56,436 bases of DNA. Source: Natronohydrobacter sp. Its GTDB lineage: Bacteria; Pseudomonadota; Alphaproteobacteria; Rhodobacterales; Rhodobacteraceae. Position numbers and translations under genes: made by a program. The stretch spans positions 1 through 56,436 of the forward strand of contig JAFIEM010000009.1 in assembly GCA_020832555.1 (NCBI GenBank), read 5' to 3'. Position 1 is the first letter of the stretch; each line of letters begins with the position of its first letter. The notes under the pieces are model-generated. The model saw nothing but the letters and a program-made list of their open reading frames with translations, made no database searches and had not been told where the DNA came from. This document shows positions 25,928 to 33,132 of the stretch, in pieces.

Positions 25928-26767
25928 TCAGTTTCGGGCGGTCTTGCCCGAGGTTGGATTTGTGCAAGATGTTCGATTTGTGCAAGCCGCATCTGCAAAG
26001 GCCGCATGGATTTCCTGCGCGGTCATCAGCGCGATAATCTCGGGCCGTTTGTCGCCCAGACCCGCCGCGCCGATGGGGCAGACCAGTTGCGCACTTGGCA
26101 CATCGCCGGTCTCGCGCGCGAAGCGTTTGAACCGTGATTTCTTGGTTTCCGACCCGATCAGCCCGACATAGGCGGCATCGCCGCGCCGCAGCGCGGCCAG
26201 TGTCAGCAGGAAATCCAGCCCGTGATCATGGGTTGTGATCACATAGGCGCTGGCGGGCGGTGCCTCTGCGATATCGGCTTCCGGCAGCGGCGTCAGGCGG
26301 GTCTCGACCCCTTGGGGCGCAAGCGCCAGTTCCTCGGCGCGGGTATCGACCAGCACCACGCGCCAGGGCAGGGTCAGCGCGACCCGCGCAAGCGCCCGTC
26401 CGACATGGCCCGCGCCAAGGATCAGCAGATGGGGCAGGGCGATATCCTCCAGCCGCTGCAGATGCGCGGCGCGCTGGCTTTCGCCAAGGCGCAGGAATTC
26501 AACAGTAATCCGTCCGCCGCAGCATTGCCCGATCTCTGGCCCCAGCGCGATCTCGATACGCGCGCGCATCTCGCCCGCGGCCAGCATCTCGCGGGCGCGC
26601 TGGATGGCATGCCACTCGGCCTGCCCGCCGCCAATCGTGCCGGACAGCGCGCTTGCGGTCACATACATCCCGGCGCCCACCTCGCGCGGACTGGAGCCTT
26701 TGACCTTTGTGATCACAGCATGGATCACCGCCGCGCTGCCGGTCAGAACGTCGCGCGCGCCAATCAT
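25928..26767 (-). CDS. xdhC: Xanthine dehydrogenase accessory protein XdhC
   Basis: Chaperone that binds and sulfurates the molybdenum cofactor and inserts it into XdhB. 279 aa from the ATG that overlaps the xdhB stop (ATGA); the longer frame to 26959 is out-of-frame translation of xdhB. Features: N-terminal XdhC domain (AVIHAVITKVKGSSPREVGAGMYVT), conserved CCGG (GQCCGGRITVEF), and a C-terminal Rossmann-like domain with LLILGAGHVGRALA. Confidence 0.92.
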   Translation of the reverse strand: MIGARDVLTGSAAVIHAVITKVKGSSPREVGAGMYVTASALSGTIGGGQAEWHAIQRAREMLAAGEMRARIEIALGPEIGQCCGGRITVEFLRLGESQRAAHLQRLEDIALPHLLILGAGHVGRALARVALTLPWRVVLVDTRAEELALAPQGVETRLTPLPEADIAEAPPASAYVITTHDHGLDFLLTLAALRRGDAAYVGLIGSETKKSRFKRFARETGDVPSAQLVCPIGAAGLGDKRPEIIALMTAQEIHAAFADAACTNRTSCTNPTSGKTARN

Positions 26768-29073
26768 CTGCGCAGCCGCTCGACGGCCATCAGGACGCGC
26801 TCGGGCGTGGCAGGGGCTTCCAGACGCGGGCATTCGCGGTAGTCCGCGACCGAGGCCACGGCCATGCCGATGGCCTCGAACACGCAGATCGGCAGCATGA
26901 AAGGCGGCTCGCCCACGGCTTTCGAGCGTTTGATCGTGGGTTTGGTATTCTCGGACCACTCGGCCAGCTTGACGTTGAAGATCTTTGGCCGGTCAGAGGC
27001 GAGCGGGATCTTGTAGGTCGATGGTGCGTGGGTCTTGAGTATGCCCTTGTTATCCCATACCAATTCCTCGGACGTAAGCCACCCCATCCCCTGCACAAAG
27101 GCCCCTTCGACCTGACCCAGATCCAGAACCGGGTTCAGCGAACGGCCCACATCATGCAGCACATCCACCCGGTCCACGCGGGTTTCGCCGGTCAAAGTGT
27201 CGATGCTGACCTCGGCGCAGGCGGCACCATAGGAGTAGTAATAGAAGGGCTGGCCACGACCGGTCGCGCGGTCCCAGTGGATTTCGGGCGTCTTGTAGAA
27301 GCCCGCCGCCGACAATTGCACCCGCGCCACATAGGCGGCACGGATGAAATCGTTGAAGGGGATCATCTGCGTCCCGACCGCCACCCGACCGGGCAGGAAT
27401 TGCACGGTTTCAGGCGCGACATTCCAGTGCTCAGCAGCAAATGCCACGAGCCGGGCCTTGATCTGCTCGCAGGCATCCAGCGCGGCCATGCCATTGAGGT
27501 CGCTGCCGGAACTGGCCGCTGTGGCAGAGGTGTTGGGCACCTTTTCCGTGGTCGTCTTGGTGATCTTGATACGGTCGATATCGCATTGGAACGCCTCGGC
27601 CACGACCTGCGCGACCTTGGTATACAGCCCCTGACCCATCTCGGTGCCACCATGGTTCAGGTGGATCGAGCCGTCGCTATAGACATGCACCAGGGCACCG
27701 GCCTGATTGTACCAGGTCGCGGTGAAGCTGATCCCGAACTTGACCGGCGTCAGCGCGATACCCTTGCGGATGATCCCATTTTTCTCGTTGAACTCCAGCA
27801 CCTTGCGGCGGCGGGCCTGATACCCGGCGCTCGTCTCCAGCTCATCCACCAGACGGTTCAGGATATTGTCCGTGACCTGCTGGTGATAGGGGGTGATGTC
27901 GCAGCCCTCGCGGTAGAAATTCGCGCGGCGGATTTCCAGCGGATCGCGGCCCAGCGCATAGGCTACTTCCTCGATCATGCGTTCGGCGGCGATCACGCCT
28001 TGCGGGCCACCAAAGCCGCGAAAAGCGGTGTTGCTGACCGTGTTGGTCTTGAGCGGGCGCGAGCGCAGCCGCACATCGGGGTAGAAATAGGCATTATCCG
28101 CATGGAACAGCGCGCGGTCGGTGACGGGGCCGGACAGGTCCGAGGACCAGCCACAGCGCGCGGCAAAGACGCCATCCACGGCCAGAATCCGGCCCTGATC
28201 GTCAAAGCCCAGATCATAGTCGATACGGAAATCATGCCGTTTGCCGGTGATTTCCATATCCTGATCACGGTCGGGGCGCAGCTTGACCGCGCGGCCCAGC
28301 TTCTTCGCGGCAATCGCCGCCAGCGCGCAGAAGAGGTTCATCTGCGTCTCCTTGCCGCCAAAGCCTCCGCCCATGCGCCGGACATTGACCACAACGGCAT
28401 TGGCAGGCACGCCAAGCGCATGGGCGACCATATGCTGCGCCTCGGACGGGTGCTGGGTCGAGGAGAACACCACGATCTCATCATCCTCGCCCGGAATGGC
28501 CATTGCGATATGGCCTTCGAGATACATGTGATCCTGTCCACCGACGCGCATCCGGCCCTTGATCCGGTGCGGGGCGGTTTCCAGTACGGTCATGGGGTCG
28601 CCGCGTTGCAGGGTCAGGGGCGCGGTCACATCGGGATAGCCTGCGGCCTCTGCACCGTCGATATCGGTGACATGGGGCAGGGCTTCGGTTTCAAACTGCG
28701 CAAGCGTGCAGGCGCGGCGGGCCTGATCGCGGGTTTCGGCCACGACCGCGAATACCGGCTGGCCGTGATACTGGATCAGCTCATCGGTCAGGATCGGTTC
28801 GTCATGCAGGCCCGTAGGCGAGACATCGTTTTCGCCGGGAATGTCGCGGGCGGTCAGCACGGCGACCACACCGGGAGCCTGCGCCACGGCAGAGAGATCG
28901 AGCGCCGTGATGCGGCCATGCGCAATGGGGGCACCGCCGATATAGGCATGCAGCGTGCCCGCCGGTTCGGCAATGTCGTCGGTATATTCGGCGCGGCCGG
29001 TGACATGCTTGATCGCACTGTCATGGATCAGGTTGTCATGGGCGGCACCACGGATGCGAGGTTCGTCTTTCAT
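26764..29073 (-). CDS. xdhB: Xanthine dehydrogenase, molybdopterin-binding subunit
   Basis: Large catalytic subunit (769 aa) carrying the molybdenum cofactor; oxidises hypoxanthine and xanthine to urate. N-terminal hammerhead domain (HVTGRAEYTDDI), then MoCo domains: NVRRMGGGFGGKETQ (cofactor Gln loop), FRGFGGPQG (substrate Arg), GTEMGQGLYTKVAQ and the catalytic Glu region SKAVGEPPFML. ATGA overlap with both neighbours indicates tight coupling in xdhABC. Confidence 0.95.
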   Translation of the reverse strand: MKDEPRIRGAAHDNLIHDSAIKHVTGRAEYTDDIAEPAGTLHAYIGGAPIAHGRITALDLSAVAQAPGVVAVLTARDIPGENDVSPTGLHDEPILTDELIQYHGQPVFAVVAETRDQARRACTLAQFETEALPHVTDIDGAEAAGYPDVTAPLTLQRGDPMTVLETAPHRIKGRMRVGGQDHMYLEGHIAMAIPGEDDEIVVFSSTQHPSEAQHMVAHALGVPANAVVVNVRRMGGGFGGKETQMNLFCALAAIAAKKLGRAVKLRPDRDQDMEITGKRHDFRIDYDLGFDDQGRILAVDGVFAARCGWSSDLSGPVTDRALFHADNAYFYPDVRLRSRPLKTNTVSNTAFRGFGGPQGVIAAERMIEEVAYALGRDPLEIRRANFYREGCDITPYHQQVTDNILNRLVDELETSAGYQARRRKVLEFNEKNGIIRKGIALTPVKFGISFTATWYNQAGALVHVYSDGSIHLNHGGTEMGQGLYTKVAQVVAEAFQCDIDRIKITKTTTEKVPNTSATAASSGSDLNGMAALDACEQIKARLVAFAAEHWNVAPETVQFLPGRVAVGTQMIPFNDFIRAAYVARVQLSAAGFYKTPEIHWDRATGRGQPFYYYSYGAACAEVSIDTLTGETRVDRVDVLHDVGRSLNPVLDLGQVEGAFVQGMGWLTSEELVWDNKGILKTHAPSTYKIPLASDRPKIFNVKLAEWSENTKPTIKRSKAVGEPPFMLPICVFEAIGMAVASVADYRECPRLEAPATPERVLMAVERLRR

Positions 29074-30521
29074 ACTGCCTCCTCCAGCGTGGCGGTCGTG
29101 CCTTGGGTTTCATGCCAGAACCGGGTGAGCAGGTTCCGGGCGGCGGTCATGCGATAAGCGGCGCTGGCGCGCATGTCGGTCAGCGGTGTGAAGTCCTTTG
29201 CCAGCGCTTCTGCTGCCGCTTGCAGGGTTTCCAGCGTGAAGGGCTGGCCGGTCAGGGCGGCCTCAGTTTGGCTGGCGCGTTTGGGGGTTGCGGCCATGCC
29301 GCCAAATGCAAGGCGCGCGTCCGTGATCATGCCATCCGCGACAGTGATCGCGAAACCGGCGGCGACGGAAGAGATATCCTCATCCCGGCGTTTCGAGAGC
29401 TTGTAGGCGGCGTGCAATGTGTCGGGCGCGGCTTTCGGCAGCAGGATGGTTTCGACAAATTCACCGGGGCGGCGGTCCTGTTTGCCGTAATCGAGGAAGT
29501 AATCTTCCAAAGCGATTTCACGGCGGGTTGCGCCCTGACGCAGCACCAGACGCGCGCCCATCGCAATAAACGGGGGCGGGGTGTCGCCGATGGGCGAGCC
29601 ATTGGCGATATTTCCGCCGATTGTGCCCATGCTGCGCACCTGCCAACCGGCGATGCGGTCCCAGTAGCGGGCGAGATGCGGGTATTCTGCCAGCAGCGGC
29701 GCGCGGGCGCTCTCATAGCTGGCCAATGCGCCGATCTGCAGCGTGTCGCCGTGCAGGGTGGTCGCGCGCAATTCGTCCAGATGGCTGATGAACACCGCCA
29801 GCGGCAAGTCGCGCAGGAATTTCGTGATCCAGAGGCCGACATCGGTTGCGCCCGCGACGATGCGTGCATCGGGGTGTTCGGTCAGGATCGCGGCCAGATC
29901 ATCGACCGAGGCTGGAAGGATCGCGCGGCTGCCCGCCTTGGCGACCTCGACCCGCGTGCCATCCTGCCAGCCGCGCAGGGTGTCCGCGACCTCTGTGCGT
30001 TCTTCCAGCAGCGGGTCCGTCGTGCCATGATCGCCCATGCTGAGGGCGGCGCGGATGATCGGGGCATAGCCCGTGCAGCGGCAGAGATTGCCTTGTAACG
30101 CGCGCTCGACCTGTGCGCCGGTGGGGTGGGGCACCTCCATCCAGAGCGCATAGAGCGCCATGACGATGCCGGGCGTGCAGAAGCCGCATTGCGCGCCGTG
30201 ATGATCCACCATCGCCTGTTGCACCGGGTGCAAACCGCCATCCTGGCCACGCAGATGTTCGACGGTCACGACATGGCAGGTATCGACCGTGACCAAGGGG
30301 CGGATACAGGCATTGACCGGCTCATAGACCAGCCCATCGGCGCCCATGCGCCCCACCAGCACGGTGCAGGCGCCGCAATCGCCTTCGGCGCAGCCCTCTT
30401 TGGTGCCGCGCAGGCGCTGGTCAAGGCGCAGGTGATCGAGAAGCATGTCATTCGCCCCCAGATCACTCAGGGTGACGGGGCGATCATTCAGCAGGAAACG
30501 GATCATCCGGCGCGGTGCCAT
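29070..30521 (-). CDS. xdhA: Xanthine dehydrogenase, FAD and iron–sulfur subunit
   Basis: Small subunit (483 aa) that passes electrons from the MoCo to NAD+ through two [2Fe-2S] clusters and FAD. First cluster EGCAEGDCGACT with a further Cys, second cluster QCGFCTPG and LCRCTGY; FAD-binding motif IVAGATDVGLW and the CO-dehydrogenase flavoprotein C-terminal domain. ATG at 30521 follows GAGGAG six bases upstream. First gene of the operon, divergent from lysR. Confidence 0.95.
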   Translation of the reverse strand: MAPRRMIRFLLNDRPVTLSDLGANDMLLDHLRLDQRLRGTKEGCAEGDCGACTVLVGRMGADGLVYEPVNACIRPLVTVDTCHVVTVEHLRGQDGGLHPVQQAMVDHHGAQCGFCTPGIVMALYALWMEVPHPTGAQVERALQGNLCRCTGYAPIIRAALSMGDHGTTDPLLEERTEVADTLRGWQDGTRVEVAKAGSRAILPASVDDLAAILTEHPDARIVAGATDVGLWITKFLRDLPLAVFISHLDELRATTLHGDTLQIGALASYESARAPLLAEYPHLARYWDRIAGWQVRSMGTIGGNIANGSPIGDTPPPFIAMGARLVLRQGATRREIALEDYFLDYGKQDRRPGEFVETILLPKAAPDTLHAAYKLSKRRDEDISSVAAGFAITVADGMITDARLAFGGMAATPKRASQTEAALTGQPFTLETLQAAAEALAKDFTPLTDMRASAAYRMTAARNLLTRFWHETQGTTATLEEAV

Positions 30522-30556
30522 CGGGAACTCCTCGGGATTGCCTGGGCTAGTATAGC

Positions 30557-30579
30557 AAAATCTGCCGCAAGCTGATTTT
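30557..30579. promoter_or_regulatory. LysR-type operator candidate, AAAATC-N11-GATTTT
   Basis: Exact inverted repeat of six-base arms eleven bases apart in the 154-bp gap between divergent xdhA and lysR, 36 bp before the xdhA start. The form and place fit the box of the adjacent LysR-family regulator. Confidence 0.6.
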
Positions 30580-30675
30580 CAATGCCAGATGAAATAAAGC
30601 CATAGTGTTTCAACAGATCATTGGTAATCTTGCCGCGATCCTGTGCATAATCAGGAGCGCGGAGGAGGGGCTGTC

Positions 30676-31587
30676 ATGTCTTATCTGGAATCGCTGCGGG
30701 TCTTTGTGCGGGTGTCGGAACTGGGGTCCATCACCTCGGGGGGGCGCGATCTGCGGCTGACGCCTGCGGTGGCCAGCAAGCGGATCAAGGAGTTGGAGGC
30801 CCGGCTGGGCGTGCGGCTGTTCAACCGCACCACGCGCAAGCTGACCCAGACCGAGATCGGGCGGGATTTCTACGACCATGCGCGGCGGGTGATTTCGGCG
30901 CTGGACGATGCCGAGGCGGCGGTGGCGGGCCTGTCGGGACGTCCGCGCGGCACGATCCGGCTGACGGCCCCGATTGGCGTGGGGCGGCGCGTCATCGCAC
31001 CGCTGGCGCAGGAATTCACCCAGGAATTTCCCGAGATCCGGCTGAATCTGCGACTGTCGGACCGGCGGGTGGATATTCTGGAAGATCAGATCGACATGGC
31101 CTTCGTGCTGGGCGATCTGCCCGAATCCTCGTTGAAACAGCGCAAGATACTGGATGCGCCGCGCGCCCTGGCGGCCAGTCCTGACTATCTGGCGCGGCGC
31201 GGTGTGCCAGACCTGCCCGAAGATCTGAAGGCGCATGATTGCCTGCTTTTGCGCTATCCGCGCTCGCCCGAATATTTCTGGACATTGCAGACCTCTGAGG
31301 GGCCGCTGCGGCTGGATCTGACCGGGCCGCTGGATTGTGACGAGGCGGGGGTGCTGGTCGACTGGGCGCTGTCCGGGGCCGGGATCGTCAATCGCCCGCG
31401 CTTTGAACTGGCCCCGCATCTGGCGGCCGGAACGCTGGTCGAGGTGCTGCCCGAGACCCCGCCCCAGCCTGCGATTCTGGCCTGCCTCTATCCGCATCGC
31501 CGCCAGCAAGACCCGAAAATCCGGCTTTTCGCGGATTACATGATTCGCCATATGCGGGCGCGACTGAGCCGCGAGATGCGGAGCTAA
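30676..31587 (+). CDS. LysR-family transcriptional regulator
   Basis: 303-aa LTTR with N-terminal winged helix-turn-helix (LESLRVFVRVSELGSITSGGRDLRLTPAVASKRIKELEARLGVRLFNRTTRKL) and a LysR substrate domain (GTIRLTAPIGVGRRVIAPL...). ATG at 30676 is preceded by GGAGGAGGGG; the in-frame start at 30643 is less likely. Divergent from xdhABC–guaD, so the likely regulon is purine catabolism, with a purine or purine-derived inducer. This is inference from position. Confidence 0.9.
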   Translation: MSYLESLRVFVRVSELGSITSGGRDLRLTPAVASKRIKELEARLGVRLFNRTTRKLTQTEIGRDFYDHARRVISALDDAEAAVAGLSGRPRGTIRLTAPIGVGRRVIAPLAQEFTQEFPEIRLNLRLSDRRVDILEDQIDMAFVLGDLPESSLKQRKILDAPRALAASPDYLARRGVPDLPEDLKAHDCLLLRYPRSPEYFWTLQTSEGPLRLDLTGPLDCDEAGVLVDWALSGAGIVNRPRFELAPHLAAGTLVEVLPETPPQPAILACLYPHRRQQDPKIRLFADYMIRHMRARLSREMRS

Positions 31588-31588
31588 A

Positions 31589-31635
31589 GCATGTTGCTCA
31601 GAAGTGGTTTCCGGTTCTGAGCACCTCGAACATGC
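31589..31635. repeat. Nested palindromic intergenic element
   Basis: GCATGTT at 31589–31595 pairs with AACATGC at 31629–31635; inside it GCTCAGAA pairs with TTCTGAGC around the loop GTGGTTTCCGG. The design resembles abundant palindromic intergenic repeats of alphaproteobacteria. It starts two bases after the lysR stop. No T-run follows. Confidence 0.7.
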
Positions 31636-31820
31636 GAATTCAGAAGGATAGAGGGCATGGCGCGCATGCAATGAGCGCAACGCCCTCTAGCGCGCGGACC
31701 GGGTTTTCCCGAACCTGTCGTTTCTGTGCTGCAATGCGGCGCAACAGGGGCGGAAGCCCGGAGCGGGCCGTGAGACCGATAGGACGCCCAAGCGCGCAAC
31801 CTGTCGGAAGGAACGGACCG

Positions 31821-33080
31821 ATGATCAAGGTATTTTCCGGCGTATGGCCTTTGATGCTGGGCATCCTGCTGATCATGCTGGGCAATGGCATGCATTTCAC
31901 CCTGATCGGTCTGCGCGGCGGGATCGAGGGGTTTTCAGCGGCGGAACTGGCGGTCGTGACCTCGGCCTATTTCCTTGGCTTCCTGTCCGGGGCGCGATTC
32001 ACGCCTGTCATGATCCGCAGTGTCGGGCATGTGCGCGTCTTTGCGGCGCTGGGCAGTTTCATGTCTGCCGGGCTGATCGCCTTTCCGGTGCTGACCGAGC
32101 CCTGGGCCTGGACGATCCTGCGTGTGCTGATCGGGTTCTGCATGTCGGGGATTTATGTGGCCGCTGAAAGCTGGCTGAACAACGCGGCGACGAATGAGAC
32201 GCGCGGCAAGGTTCTGTCGGCCTATATGATTGCGCAGACGCTGGGGATTATCGGCGCGCAGGGATTGCTGACGCTGGGCGATGCGGCAAGTTCGGTGCTC
32301 TTCATCTGCGCCTCGATCCTTGTCTCGATCTCTTTCGCGCCGATCCTGCTCTCGGCCACGCCCGTTCCGGCGGCAGAGGTCACACGGGCGATGCCCTTGC
32401 GCAAACTCTTTACCGGGTCGCCTTTGGGGACTGTGGGGATTTTCCTGCTGGGCAGTGTCTATGCGACGCAATCGGGCATGGGCGCGGTGTTCGGCACGCA
32501 GATCGGCATGAGTGCCGCACAGATCGCGCTCTTTGTCGCGATGCTGTTCGCCGGGGCGCTGGTCCTGCAATATCCGATTGGCTGGCTGTCGGATCGGATG
32601 GACCGGCGCAAGCTGATTTTCGGGGCCTCGGTCGTGGGCATGGTGTTTTGCGCGCTGGGCTGGGTGACGGCCGGAGGGGTCGAATTTCTGATGGTTTCAG
32701 CCTTTTTCGCGGGCGGTGTGACAACCCCGCTATATGCGCTGTTTCTGGCCTATACCAATGACACGCTGGCGGCAGAGGATATGCCAGCGGCCTCGGGCGG
32801 GCTGATCTTCACCTTCGGGCTGGGGGCAATTCTTGGCCCGCTGGTGACAGGCTGGGCGATGCAGGGTTTCGGCCCGTTTTCCTTCTGGCTGGTCCTGAGC
32901 GTGAGTTTCGCCGCAATCGCGCTTTATGCGCTTTACCGGATGACCCAGCGCGCCGCGGTGCCTGCGGCAGAGACCGACAGCTATCTGAGTGTCTTGCCCA
33001 CAGCCTCGCCTGTCGCGGTCGAAGCTGCGGCGATCTGGTCTGCCGAACTGGCCGAAAGCGAGCGCGACGCTGCGACATGA
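31821..33080 (+). CDS. MFS transporter
   Basis: 419-aa major facilitator with twelve predicted helices and the A-like motif between helices 2 and 3 (GFLSGARFTPVMIRSVGHVRVFAALG) and a second one in the C half (GWLSDRMDRRKLIFGAS). ATG at 31821 is preceded by GGAAGGAACGG. The C-terminal tail after helix 12 (about 45 residues) is soluble and poorly conserved in appearance. Substrate unknown; position downstream of the purine genes is not by itself informative because a 233-bp gap and a palindrome intervene. Confidence 0.85.
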   Translation: MIKVFSGVWPLMLGILLIMLGNGMHFTLIGLRGGIEGFSAAELAVVTSAYFLGFLSGARFTPVMIRSVGHVRVFAALGSFMSAGLIAFPVLTEPWAWTILRVLIGFCMSGIYVAAESWLNNAATNETRGKVLSAYMIAQTLGIIGAQGLLTLGDAASSVLFICASILVSISFAPILLSATPVPAAEVTRAMPLRKLFTGSPLGTVGIFLLGSVYATQSGMGAVFGTQIGMSAAQIALFVAMLFAGALVLQYPIGWLSDRMDRRKLIFGASVVGMVFCALGWVTAGGVEFLMVSAFFAGGVTTPLYALFLAYTNDTLAAEDMPAASGGLIFTFGLGAILGPLVTGWAMQGFGPFSFWLVLSVSFAAIALYALYRMTQRAAVPAAETDSYLSVLPTASPVAVEAAAIWSAELAESERDAAT

Positions 33081-33132
33081 CCTGTTGTCCCGCGCGCGGA
33101 TGCCGTGGTCTGCGAAACGCGCGCCGGGGGGG

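Noticed and set aside
26768-26959. Extended N-terminus of XdhC
   Set aside because: It is xdhB translated out of frame; the ATGA overlap gives the natural start.
27028-29157. Long plus-strand ORF (709 aa) opposite xdhB
   Set aside because: Antisense shadow; xdhB is certain and the reverse protein is low in recognisable motifs and rich in His/Asp/Gly.
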